From: Microbacterium saperdae
GTDB lineage: Bacteria > Actinomycetota > Actinomycetes > Actinomycetales > Microbacteriaceae
Direction of reading: 5' to 3'
NCBI RefSeq assembly: GCF_006716345.1
Contig: NZ_VFOX01000002.1
Location: 124,001-188,000 of the forward strand
Length of the DNA: 64,000 bases
Shown: one piece after another, positions 50,063-58,881 of the stretch
Numbering within the stretch: position 1 is the first letter of the stretch
Layout: every line of letters begins with the position of its first letter
The notes under the pieces: model-generated
What the model was told of the DNA's origin: nothing
The model's database searches: none
What the model saw: only the letters and a program-made list of their open reading frames with translations
Position numbers and translations under genes: made by a program

Positions 50063-51658
50063 ATGCGATTCAGAAGAGGGGCGGCTGTCGGCGCGATCGC
50101 CGTGATCGCCGCCCTCGTCATCAGCGGCTGCAGCACCAACGGCCCGGCCGACCAGAACGGCGGAACGGGCGAACCGGTCGCGGGAGGGGACTTCGTCTCG
50201 GCGCTGTACCTCGAACCGCTGGCACTCGACCCCCATCGCCAGGGCTACTGGGAGACCTACCGCGTCTCGCGCAACCTGTTCGAGGGACTCACCAAGGAGG
50301 ACACGTCGGGAGAGACCGACCCGACCGAGATCCTCCCGAGCCTCGCGACCGAGTGGAGCGTCGACGACTCCGGCACCGTGTGGGACTTCACGCTGCGCGA
50401 CGACGCGACCTTCCACGACGGCACCCCGTTCGACGCCGAGGCGCTCGACAAGAACGTGCGCCGCATCAGCGATGAGAGCTACGAGTTCTACGACGAGAAG
50501 AGCGCGGCGAACCTCGCCGTGTGGTTCGGCGGGCTGATCTCGGGCGAGGTCGTCGACGACACCCACTACCGCTTCACGTTCGACAAGCCGTTCCTCGGTT
50601 TCCCCCGCATCCTCGCGCAGTCGATGGCCACGCTGAACATCGGCAACCCGGCGGTCTGGGAGGAGTACGGCAACGACGGATTCGCCGAGCACCCCGACGG
50701 CACCGGCCCGTACACCTTCGTGTCGCGCACGACCGGCGACCGGATCGTGCTGGAGAAGAACGAGGACTACTGGGGCGACGAGCCGAATCTCGACTCGCTC
50801 ACGTTCCGGATCATCCCGAACAACCAGACGCGACTCGCGGCGCTGCTCAGCGGCGAGGTCGACCAGATCAGCTACGTGCAGCCCGACGACGTCGACACCC
50901 TCGAGGAGCAGGGCTTCCAGGTGCCGGAAGGCACGGGCGCATCCCTCCTCTACCTGTCGTTCAACTTCCGCAACCCCGACATCAAGGACGAGCGCGTGCG
51001 TCAGGCGCTCATCCACGGTCTGGACCGCGAGAAGCTGACCGCCGAGGTCTACAACGGGTACGCCCAGCCGCAGTACTCCTTCCAGCCTCCGGGCAACGAG
51101 GCGTACGACCCCGAGGCGCGCGACTTCGAGTACGACCCGGAGAAGGCCGAGGAGCTGCTCGCCGAGGCGGGCTACACCGCCGACAAGCCGCTGTCGTTCA
51201 CGATCGTGATCGACGTCGCGAACCAGAATGCCGCCGAGTGGCTGCAGGCCCAGTACAAGGAGATCGGCGTCGAGACCGAGATCGTCTCGCTGGACCGCAC
51301 GAGCTACATCGCCCGCGCGTACTCCGACGCCGAGCCGACCGATGGCCTGACGTTCGACGAGTACGGCGGATCGTATGCCGAATGGCTCTACCAGGGGTAC
51401 AACGGCCTCACCGCCAAGGGACTCGACACCGCGGACTTCCCGGAGATCTCGGCAGCGCTCGACGCCGCTCTCACGACGGACGACGAGAGCCAGCGCATCC
51501 CGCTCTGGCAGGCGGCAGAGAAGCTCGTGCGCGAGAACGCGGTCGTCATCCCGATCGCGAACCTCACGCGCTACTACGCGCTGAGCCCCGATGTCGAGGG
51601 CTTCGTCTGGCCGGCGACCAACTGGTACGACCTGACCTCGGTCTGGATCGACGGGTAG
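50063..51658 (+). CDS. Peptide/nickel-type ABC transporter substrate-binding lipoprotein
   Basis: Family 5 solute-binding protein of 531 aa with a lipobox ISGC (Cys23). Typical blocks are DPHRQGYWETYRVSRNLFEGL (shown in part), WDFTLRDDATFHDGTPF and VRQALIHGLDRE. It delivers its ligand to the two permeases that follow. The neighbours suggest an organosulfur or peptide-like ligand rather than nickel or plain peptides. Confidence 0.92.
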   Translation: MRFRRGAAVGAIAVIAALVISGCSTNGPADQNGGTGEPVAGGDFVSALYLEPLALDPHRQGYWETYRVSRNLFEGLTKEDTSGETDPTEILPSLATEWSVDDSGTVWDFTLRDDATFHDGTPFDAEALDKNVRRISDESYEFYDEKSAANLAVWFGGLISGEVVDDTHYRFTFDKPFLGFPRILAQSMATLNIGNPAVWEEYGNDGFAEHPDGTGPYTFVSRTTGDRIVLEKNEDYWGDEPNLDSLTFRIIPNNQTRLAALLSGEVDQISYVQPDDVDTLEEQGFQVPEGTGASLLYLSFNFRNPDIKDERVRQALIHGLDREKLTAEVYNGYAQPQYSFQPPGNEAYDPEARDFEYDPEKAEELLAEAGYTADKPLSFTIVIDVANQNAAEWLQAQYKEIGVETEIVSLDRTSYIARAYSDAEPTDGLTFDEYGGSYAEWLYQGYNGLTAKGLDTADFPEISAALDAALTTDDESQRIPLWQAAEKLVRENAVVIPIANLTRYYALSPDVEGFVWPATNWYDLTSVWIDG

Positions 51659-51667
51659 TCATCGCCC

Positions 51668-52621
51668 ATGGGTACGCTCAAGCACGTCCTCCTGCGTCTG
51701 GTCAACCTCGTCCCGGTCCTCCTGATCGTGTCGGTGCTGACGTTCGCGATCGGCCACCTCACGCAGGGTGACCCGATCGAGGCCCAGTACGCGCGTACCC
51801 ACACCCCGGAGCAGATCGAGGCCATCCGCGTCGCGTACGGCCTCGATCTGCCCCTGTGGGAGCAGTACCTGCGGTGGCTGCGGAGCCTGTTCGTCGAAGG
51901 CGGTGGCCTGTCGATCGTGCAGAACCAGCCGGTGTTCGCCATCCTGTGGCCGAACTTCCTCAACACGCTGATCCTCACGGCCGCCGGCGTGGTGGTGTGC
52001 GCCGTGTTCGGCATCCTGATCGGCACGCTCGCCGGCACCGGCCACGGCCGCCTGATCGATCGGGCGTCGATGTTCATCGTGCAGGTCGGCAGCAACCTCT
52101 CCGTCTACTGGTTCGGGCTGGTGCTGATCTGGATCTTCGCGCTGCAGCTGCAGTGGCTCCCCGTGAGCGGCATGTACTCGCGCCGCGGCGGCGGCTTCGG
52201 CGACCTGCTTCTGCATCTGATCCTCCCCAGCATCTCGGCCGCGCTGATCTCGATGCTCGTGCTCGCACGCTTCACCCGCATCGGCATCATCCAGGAGCGG
52301 CAGTCGGACCACTTCCGCACCTTCCGTTCGCAGGGCATCGGACCGATCCGCCTGTACGGGCGTCACGTCGGCCGCAACATCCTGCCGCCCGTCGTCAACA
52401 TCATCGGGCTCGAGATCGGCACCCTCATCACCGGCGTCGTCTTCGTGGAGTCGGTGTTCAACTGGCCGGGCATCGGCACCCAGGTGCTCAACGCCGTCAA
52501 CGGCAAGGACTATCCCCTGATCCAGGGCGGGGTGGTGCTCGTCGCCCTCTGCTACCTGGTGGTGAACCTGGCGACCGACGTCACCGTCGATGTGCTGAAC
52601 CCCCGATTGAAGAGGACCTGA
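51668..52621 (+). CDS. Peptide-type ABC transporter permease (DppB type)
   Basis: Membrane permease of 317 aa with one N-terminal helix and five more. NTLILTAAGVVVCAVFGILIG (shown in part) is the core, and the EAA-like loop RTFRSQGIGPIRLYGRH docks the ATPase. FNWPGIG is the family motif near the C-terminus. It starts 10 bp after the binding protein and ends 4 bp before the next permease. Confidence 0.92.
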   Translation: MGTLKHVLLRLVNLVPVLLIVSVLTFAIGHLTQGDPIEAQYARTHTPEQIEAIRVAYGLDLPLWEQYLRWLRSLFVEGGGLSIVQNQPVFAILWPNFLNTLILTAAGVVVCAVFGILIGTLAGTGHGRLIDRASMFIVQVGSNLSVYWFGLVLIWIFALQLQWLPVSGMYSRRGGGFGDLLLHLILPSISAALISMLVLARFTRIGIIQERQSDHFRTFRSQGIGPIRLYGRHVGRNILPPVVNIIGLEIGTLITGVVFVESVFNWPGIGTQVLNAVNGKDYPLIQGGVVLVALCYLVVNLATDVTVDVLNPRLKRT

Positions 52622-52624
52622 CCG

Positions 52625-53524
52625 ATGGTGCTGCAGACCGCGAAGGGCGAGGCGCTCACGATCGTCCGCGGGCCCCGTGCGCGCAGGCGCCGCTCGAGCA
52701 GGCGCATCCACGGCCAGCTGGCCCTCGCCGTGGCGCTCCTGGTCCTCATCGTCGGTGCCACGCTGCTGGCGCCGTGGATCGCCCCTCATGATCCGCTCGC
52801 CGCCGACGGCGCGCTGAAATACCTGCCCGTCGGATCACCCGATCACCTGCTCGGCACCGACGAGCAGGGGCGCGACATCCTCAGCAGACTCCTCTACGGC
52901 GGACAGACCTCCCTGCTCATCGCGATCGCCGCCGTGGCGGCCTCCACGGTCCTCGGCTCGGTGCTCGCGCTGATCGCCGGCTTCTCCAACGACAACATCG
53001 CCGGCGTGATCATGCGCACGATCGACATCCTGTTCGCATTCCCCGTGATCATCGCGGCCGTCGCGCTCGCCGCGATCCTCGGCCCGGGCACGACCGTGGT
53101 GATCGCCGCGATCGTGTTCTCCGCGACGCCGTATGTGGCGCGCATCGTGTTCGCCGAGGTGAAGCTGCAACGCGGGAAGGACTACGTCGAAGCAGCACTC
53201 TCGCTGGGCGCCGGGTTCTGGTCGGTGCTGTTCCGCGAGGTGCTGCCCAACGTCGCGGCCCCGATCTTCATCTACGCCAGCGGCCTGGTCGGCATCATGA
53301 TCGTCTTCTCCTCGAGCCTGTCGGCGCTCGGGATCGGCGTGCAACCGCCGACACCCGACTGGGGGCGCATGATCTCGGAAGGTGCCAAGGTCATCATCTC
53401 GGGCAACATCGTGCCCGCTCTGCTCCCCGGACTGGTCGTGCTGCTGGTCGCACTCGCCTTCAACTGGCTGGGCGACGGGCTGCGCGACGTGCTCGACCCG
53501 CATCGACGGAGGATCCGCTCATGA
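52625..53524 (+). CDS. Peptide-type ABC transporter permease (DppC type)
   Basis: Membrane permease of 299 aa: basic N-terminus, then six helices. It has HDPLAADGALKYLPVG and HLLGTDEQGRDILSRLLYGG (shown in part), which are typical for DppC, and the loop EAALSLGAGFWSVLFREVLP. It overlaps the ATPase gene by 4 bp (ATGA). Confidence 0.92.
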   Translation: MVLQTAKGEALTIVRGPRARRRRSSRRIHGQLALAVALLVLIVGATLLAPWIAPHDPLAADGALKYLPVGSPDHLLGTDEQGRDILSRLLYGGQTSLLIAIAAVAASTVLGSVLALIAGFSNDNIAGVIMRTIDILFAFPVIIAAVALAAILGPGTTVVIAAIVFSATPYVARIVFAEVKLQRGKDYVEAALSLGAGFWSVLFREVLPNVAAPIFIYASGLVGIMIVFSSSLSALGIGVQPPTPDWGRMISEGAKVIISGNIVPALLPGLVVLLVALAFNWLGDGLRDVLDPHRRRIRS

Positions 53525-55260
53525 CCGATCTGCTCTCCCCTCCCGCGACCGCCGCCGACCGCGCGGAGTCCGCACCGCCCGCGTTGCGTATCGCCGACCT
53601 CGCCGTGGAGTTCGGCGAAGGTGATCACGCGACCCGCGTCGTCGACGGCGTCACGCTGGAGCTTCATGCCGGACGCACCTTCGCGCTCGTCGGGGAGTCG
53701 GGTTCCGGAAAGTCCATCACCGCCTCGACCGTGCTCGGGCTGCTCCCCCGTGATGCGCACGTCGTCTCGGGATCGATCACGGTCGGCGGCGAGGAGATCG
53801 CCGGGGCGAGCGAGGCCCGGCTGCGACGGTACCGCGGTTCGCACGTGGGCATGATCTTCCAGAATCCGCTCGCATCCCTGGACCCGTCCTTCCGCATCGG
53901 CAGTCAGCTCCGCGAGATCATCGCGCATCACCGCCCCGACACGCGCAGGCCGCAGCAGGACGACATCGCGCTGACCTGGCTCGAGAACGTCGGGATCACG
54001 GATGCCGAGCGCGTGCTGAAGTCGTATCCGCACGAGCTGTCAGGCGGCATGCGCCAGCGCGTGATGATCGCGCTCGCGAGCCTGTCGCAGCCGGCGGTGC
54101 TGATCGCCGACGAGCCGACCACCGCACTCGACGCGGTCATCCAGAAGCAGATCCTCGACCTGCTGCAGACCGTGGTGAAGGAATCCGGTGGCGCGCTGCT
54201 GATCATCACCCACGACTTCGGTGTCGTGTCCTACGTCGCCGACGACATCGCCGTGATGAAGGACGGGCGGATCGTCGAGACCGGCGAACGGCGAGTCGTG
54301 CTGCAGAACCCGCAGCACGACTACACCCGTACCCTCATCGCGGCGGTGCCGGGGATCGGCGCGCGCTTCCCGCTGGAGGCGGCCGGTCTGCCCGTGCGGC
54401 TCGGTGCGGCGGTGGAGGCCGGAACGGATGCCGTGTCGCCGCGCACGGCCGTGGAACCGGCGGATGCCCCGCCGACCCTGCTCCGGCTGGACGGAGTGAG
54501 TCGAGAGTTCCACGTCGGAGGGATCGGCACGGGTGTCACCCGCCGCGTCTTCCGCGCGGTCGACGACGTGAGCTTCGACGTCGCACGTGGAGAGGTGTTC
54601 GGGCTCATCGGCGCCTCGGGTTCGGGCAAGTCCACGCTCGCGCGGGTGATCGGCGGTCTGCTGCCGGCGACGGGCGGACGGGTGGAGTTCGACGGCGTCG
54701 ATCTGACGGCCGCATCCGCGAATCGGGTGCGTGCGCTGCGGCCGCGGTTCCAGTTCATCTTCCAGGACGCGAGCAGCTCGTTGAACCCCCGCATCCCGGT
54801 GGGCGAACAGATCGCGCGACCGGTGCGGCGCTTCGGCAAGGCCACGGGAGCGAGCGAGGCCCGCGCCACGGTCGCCCGCGTGCTCGACCTCGTGGGGCTT
54901 CCGGCCGACTATGCCCGCCGGTATCCGCATGAACTGTCGGGCGGGCAGCGGCAGCGCATCGGCATCGCGCGGGCCCTCGCCCTCGAGCCGGAGCTGCTCA
55001 TCCTCGACGAGCCGACCTCGGCGCTCGACGTGTCGACCCAGGCGACGATCATCAACCTGCTGCTCGATCTGCGCGAGCAGCTCGACCTCACCTATCTGTT
55101 CATCGGACACAACCTCAGCATCATCGAGTTCGTGTGCGACCGGATCGGCGTGCTCGACGCCGGGCGCCTGGTCGACCTGTTCCCCGCACGGGAGCTGTTC
55201 TCCGACGAGCGCGACCAGGTCACCCGCACGCTGCTCGACGCGATCCTGCCGGTGGAGTGA
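53521..55260 (+). CDS. Peptide-type ABC transporter, fused dual ATPase (DppD-DppF type)
   Basis: A 579-aa protein with two complete ATPase domains. Domain 1 has [16 protein letters not shown] and [11 protein letters not shown]; domain 2 has [16 protein letters not shown] and [12 protein letters not shown] linker of about 50 residues joins them. The fusion replaces the usual DppD and DppF. It is the last gene of the importer; an inverted repeat of 26 bp follows its stop. Confidence 0.94.
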   Translation: MTDLLSPPATAADRAESAPPALRIADLAVEFGEGDHATRVVDGVTLELHAGRTFALVGESGSGKSITASTVLGLLPRDAHVVSGSITVGGEEIAGASEARLRRYRGSHVGMIFQNPLASLDPSFRIGSQLREIIAHHRPDTRRPQQDDIALTWLENVGITDAERVLKSYPHELSGGMRQRVMIALASLSQPAVLIADEPTTALDAVIQKQILDLLQTVVKESGGALLIITHDFGVVSYVADDIAVMKDGRIVETGERRVVLQNPQHDYTRTLIAAVPGIGARFPLEAAGLPVRLGAAVEAGTDAVSPRTAVEPADAPPTLLRLDGVSREFHVGGIGTGVTRRVFRAVDDVSFDVARGEVFGLIGASGSGKSTLARVIGGLLPATGGRVEFDGVDLTAASANRVRALRPRFQFIFQDASSSLNPRIPVGEQIARPVRRFGKATGASEARATVARVLDLVGLPADYARRYPHELSGGQRQRIGIARALALEPELLILDEPTSALDVSTQATIINLLLDLREQLDLTYLFIGHNLSIIEFVCDRIGVLDAGRLVDLFPARELFSDERDQVTRTLLDAILPVE

Positions 55261-55267
55261 GGCGGCA

Positions 55268-55295
55268 GCATCCGCTCGGCATCCGCTCGGCATCC
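55268..55295. repeat. Short tandem repeat
   Basis: Two and a half copies of the 11-mer GCATCCGCTCG in the gap after the dual ATPase gene. It precedes the long inverted repeat. No function is evident. Confidence 0.5.
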
Positions 55296-55300
55296 TGGAA

Positions 55301-55369
55301 TGAAGGAGTTCTCGTGGAATGAAGGACCCCACGAGACAGGAGCTCCTTCATTCCACGAGAACTCCTTCA
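55301..55369. terminator. Perfect 26-bp inverted repeat between convergent genes
   Basis: Arms 55301-55326 and 55344-55369 pair over all 26 bp, with a 17-nt loop. The left arm starts TGAAGGAGTTCTCG, and the 12-mer TGGAATGAAGGA occurs twice (55296 and 55315). The right arm contains the stop and last codons of the luciferase-like gene on the minus strand. It is probably a two-way terminator; its perfection is unusual and could mark a mobile repeat. Confidence 0.7.
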
Positions 55370-56358
55370 GAACGAACGGCGACGAGCGCGTCGACCTGGG
55401 CACGGGATGCCGTGGCGCTGAAGGTCGACTGCACAGCGGAGTTGGCCACGACATCTGTCGCGAGCGCGACCACCGGGTCTGCGGCGAGCGCCGCCTGCGC
55501 GTCGTCGGCGGATCCGTAGATCGCGCCGACCGCGTCGAGATAGTCCTCCAGCCCGAGTCCGCGGAGCCGATCGTTCCCGCTCACGCTCGCCCGGTCGGCG
55601 AGGAGCGGCAGCCGCGGCCCGAGGATCGGTTCGAGCTCGGCGAGCACAGCATCCCGCGACACCCCCAGGTACACGAAGCGGAACACCCCGATGCGGGGCA
55701 GGTCGTCGGGCCCCGTCGACGAGTAGGCGTCGAGATAGGCCTCGACCTTCGGCAGCTGCCCGTCGACGACGGAATCGAAGAAGGCGCCGACCTGGATGCC
55801 CTGGCCCAGCCTCCCGGCGGAACGAGCCCGGTCGAGCGAGGTCACCGCCTGCCACACGCGCCGGTGCAGGTCGGGGACGTGCGGCTGGATGATCGCCGGG
55901 GAGCTGTCCGAGACCGGTCGCCCGGCGAGGATGTCGTTGAGCCGCGCGATCTTCTCGTCGAAGAGGCGATGGCGGTCGGCGGAGTCGTGTCCGAAGGCCG
56001 AGAAGGCGCCGAGGTTCGCGCCTCCCGTGCCGACGCCGAGCTGCACGCGGCCGCCGGAGAGCACGTCGAGCGTGCCGGCATCCTCCGCCAGGCGGATCGG
56101 ATCCTCCAGCGGCAGTGTGACGATCCCGGTGCCGAGATCGATGCGCGAGGTCCTGGCCACCGCGGCCGTGAGCAGCACGAGCGGAGAGGGCACGGGACCC
56201 GGGGTGTTCGTGAAGTGATGCTGCCCGATCCAGACGGCATCGATCCCGCTCTGCTCCGCATATGCGACGACGTCGAGCACATCCTCGTACAGCCGCGCGG
56301 TGGCCGGGACCGAGCGGTCCTCGAGCCCCAGGTTCAGCGCGAGCCCGAACCTCGGCAT
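55348..56358 (-). CDS. Luciferase-like flavin monooxygenase
   Basis: A 336-aa LLM protein, paralogue of the gene at 48772: DAVWIGQHHFTN, DLGTGIVTLPLEDPIRLAED and VLSGGRVQLGVGTGG. The C-terminal codons read through the inverted repeat at 55344-55369 (ending EGVLVE). Its ATG at 56358 shares one base with the stop of the gene upstream, so the two are coupled. It is likely a monooxygenase for an organosulfur compound. Confidence 0.88.
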   Translation of the reverse strand: MPRFGLALNLGLEDRSVPATARLYEDVLDVVAYAEQSGIDAVWIGQHHFTNTPGPVPSPLVLLTAAVARTSRIDLGTGIVTLPLEDPIRLAEDAGTLDVLSGGRVQLGVGTGGANLGAFSAFGHDSADRHRLFDEKIARLNDILAGRPVSDSSPAIIQPHVPDLHRRVWQAVTSLDRARSAGRLGQGIQVGAFFDSVVDGQLPKVEAYLDAYSSTGPDDLPRIGVFRFVYLGVSRDAVLAELEPILGPRLPLLADRASVSGNDRLRGLGLEDYLDAVGAIYGSADDAQAALAADPVVALATDVVANSAVQSTFSATASRAQVDALVAVRSEGVLVE

Positions 56359-57647
56359 CAGGCGGGCTGCCCGACGGATGACGCGGCACGGAAGTGGTCG
56401 CGGAGCGTCTCGGTCTCGTACTCGTGCCGATACAGGCCGCGCTTGCGGAGCAGCGGCACCACCTCCTCGGCGATGACCTCCAGCCCGTCGATCAGCCGGT
56501 CGGGCTGCAGGTTGAAGCCGTCGATCGCTCCGGAGCGGTACCAGTCCTCGATGCGGTCGACGAGCTGTTCCGGGGTGCCGGCGAACCCGGCGTGCCCGGA
56601 TCCGACGTAGCGCGTCTCGCGCAGGTACTCGCGCACGGTCGGACGCGTCTGTCGGATGCGCTCGAAGATCGACTGCCGGAAGCCGATGCTGCCACCGAAC
56701 GTCGTCGGGTCGATCTCGCCCTCCAGCAGCTCGTCGGGGAAGCGCTCGTCCAGGGGCAGCGTCGAGACGTCGAAGCCGATCGACTGCGAGAGCCACTGCG
56801 TGGAGTACTCGATCGGGCCGAGCTCGTGCAGCTCGTCGCTGCGACGCCGCGCTTCCTCCTCGGTGCTGCCGAGCGTGAGCAGCAGCCCGGGCAGGATCTT
56901 CACGTCGTCGGCGGCACGCCCGAACCGCGCGGCGTGCGCCTTGACCTCGCGATAGTGCTCGATCGCGCCCTCCTTCGTGAGTTCGGCGGCGAACACGCCG
57001 TCGGCGACGCGGCCGGCCAGCTCACGCCCCTGCGGGGAGCCTCCCGCCTGGAAGATGATCGGACGCCCCTGCGGCGACGCCGGCACCGTGAGGCGACCTT
57101 CCACATCGAAGTGCGCCCCGTGATGGCGGATGTCGGCGCCGTCGCGCGCGGAATCCCACAGCGCGGTGACCAGATCGACGAACTCGCTGCCGCGTGCATA
57201 GCGCTCCTCCCGGCCGAGGAGCCCGTCGAGACCGAAGTTCGCCGCCGCCTGCGCATGCCGCGAGGTCACGACGTTCCATCCGGCACGTCCACCCGAGACG
57301 ACGTCGAACGACAGCAGGCGCTGCGCGAGTTCCCACGGGTCGTTGAAGGTCGTCGAGGCCGTGGCGATGAGGCCGACGCGTTCCGTCGAGCGGGCGACGT
57401 GCGCCCACGCGACGGTGGGGTCGAGCCGCACGTTGTTGGCGTCGTTGGCCGGGTTCCCGAGCGCGGCCCCGTCGGCGAGGAAGATCGCGTCCAGCGTGCC
57501 CTTCTCGGCGAGAGCCCCGATCCGCGCCCAGTACGCCGGGTCGAGCGGCGCATCCTGCCCCAGCAGATCCGTCTGCCAGGCGGCGGGGAGGTACCCGAGC
57601 ACGAGCACATTGACACCGAGGATGACGTGGCCGGCGCGATCGGACAT
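56358..57647 (-). CDS. NtaA/SnaA/DszA-type FMN-dependent monooxygenase
   Basis: Flavin monooxygenase of 429 aa with FLADGAALGNPANDANN, VSGGRAGWNVVTSRHAQAA and SPQGRPIIFQAGGSPQG. It pairs with the 48772-type luciferase-like gene downstream (1-bp overlap). Both would draw FMNH2 from a reductase outside the window. AGGAGTCC lies before ATG 57647. Divergent from the operon at 57895. Confidence 0.9.
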   Translation of the reverse strand: MSDRAGHVILGVNVLVLGYLPAAWQTDLLGQDAPLDPAYWARIGALAEKGTLDAIFLADGAALGNPANDANNVRLDPTVAWAHVARSTERVGLIATASTTFNDPWELAQRLLSFDVVSGGRAGWNVVTSRHAQAAANFGLDGLLGREERYARGSEFVDLVTALWDSARDGADIRHHGAHFDVEGRLTVPASPQGRPIIFQAGGSPQGRELAGRVADGVFAAELTKEGAIEHYREVKAHAARFGRAADDVKILPGLLLTLGSTEEEARRRSDELHELGPIEYSTQWLSQSIGFDVSTLPLDERFPDELLEGEIDPTTFGGSIGFRQSIFERIRQTRPTVREYLRETRYVGSGHAGFAGTPEQLVDRIEDWYRSGAIDGFNLQPDRLIDGLEVIAEEVVPLLRKRGLYRHEYETETLRDHFRAASSVGQPA

Positions 57648-57857
57648 CGAGGACTCCTGTTCTCCTCCGGCGGCTGCGCACCCGCGTGCGGCGGTCCGAT
57701 CCGGAGGTGCCCGTCACATTAGGGGAGGCGTTCGGACCCCCGGGTCGGCGGCGACACATTCCTCAACACGCGGTCATGCAGGTACTCGCAGCGTCGCGTG
57801 CGGCCCTGTTTGTTTCGACCCGTGACGGACGGGAGGGGCCGCCGCGGGTCCTCCCTT

Positions 57858-57863
57858 TAGCGT
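57858..57863 (+). promoter_or_regulatory. -10 element upstream of the LLM-like/metY operon
   Basis: TAGCGT, 7 nt before the in-frame GTG 57871. Either that GTG is a leaderless start or translation begins at GTG 57895 with its ribosome site. Confidence 0.35.
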
Positions 57864-57894
57864 GACGTGCGTGACCCGAACCGAGGAGGACCCC

Positions 57895-58881
57895 GTGAGC
57901 GAGAACCCCGAACAGCGACGCCGACTCGCCGTCGCCCTCACCGGAGCGCAGGTGCTGGATGCCGTGCAGACACCGGAGCTGTGGCGCCGGTTGCACGACA
58001 CGGGTGTCGCCTACGTCGTCATCGGGATCGACCGTCTCGTGGACGACGCCGCCTGGGACGGCCCGGGCATCGACGGCTCGATCGCCGCGACCTACCTCGC
58101 CGACGACACGACGGGCGCCACTCTCATCACGGCCGCCGCCCACCGCGATCACCCCTACAACCTCGCCCGTCGCGTCGCGTCCAGCGATCACCTCAGCGGT
58201 GGTCGCACCGGCGTGCTGCTCGGACGCCGCGACGTGCTCGCTCCCGATGACCGCGGTGAGGCACGGGCCTGGAGCGGCGCACGACTCACCGACGGGGGTC
58301 CGCTCGCCCCCGCCACGACCCGCAACGCCGCCGAGGCTCTGCGGGCGCTGTGGCTGAGCTGGCCCGCCGACACCATCGTCGCCGACCGGGAGACCGGCAT
58401 CTACGCCCTGTCCGACCGCATCCTCCAGGTCTCCCACACCGGTGTCTTCGCCAGCGCCGGGCCGCTCACCGTGCCCACCACCGCGCAGGGCGCTCCGGTA
58501 CTCGCCTGGTACGCGGCCGATGCCGCCGACCTCGCCGCGGCGGAGGGCGTCGCCGAACTCCTGATCATCTCCGATGCCCTCGCCGCAGCCGGCGAGATCG
58601 CCGACGCGTGGACGCTGTCGACCGTCGACCTCGACGCTGGTTCGCTCACCGAGCTCGTGCTCAGCGAGACCGTGCGCGAAGCGGCGGGCGACGTCGTGAT
58701 CCGCACGACGGCTCCGCTCGCGCGCATCGTCGAGACCCTGGAGCAGGCGCGCCGACAGGATGCGTTCCCCGCGGTCACCGGCACCACCCTCCGGGAGCGG
58801 CTCGGCATCGATGCGCCCCTGGCGCTGGAGATCTCCGACGACATCGTGCCCGCTTTCGCCGCGGCCCGGGCCACGCGATGA
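57895..58881 (+). CDS. Divergent luciferase-like protein, possibly non-catalytic
   Basis: A 328-aa protein. The SDHLSGGRTGVLLGRRDV block is the luciferase-like GGR strand, and the sequence keeps the length of the core barrel, but the NtaA blocks FQAG and the N-terminal substrate residues are not visible, and the barrel is poor in aromatic and charged catalytic residues. It resembles a shortened, drifted NtaA-type enzyme. GTG 57895 follows GAGGAGG. It overlaps metY by 4 bp, so the two are translated together. Confidence 0.65.
   Translation: MSENPEQRRRLAVALTGAQVLDAVQTPELWRRLHDTGVAYVVIGIDRLVDDAAWDGPGIDGSIAATYLADDTTGATLITAAAHRDHPYNLARRVASSDHLSGGRTGVLLGRRDVLAPDDRGEARAWSGARLTDGGPLAPATTRNAAEALRALWLSWPADTIVADRETGIYALSDRILQVSHTGVFASAGPLTVPTTAQGAPVLAWYAADAADLAAAEGVAELLIISDALAAAGEIADAWTLSTVDLDAGSLTELVLSETVREAAGDVVIRTTAPLARIVETLEQARRQDAFPAVTGTTLRERLGIDAPLALEISDDIVPAFAAARATR

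Noticed and set aside
48772..50139. Longer version of the luciferase-like gene starting at 50139
   Set aside because: It would overlap the start of the divergent ABC operon; ATG 49842 has an ideal ribosome site.
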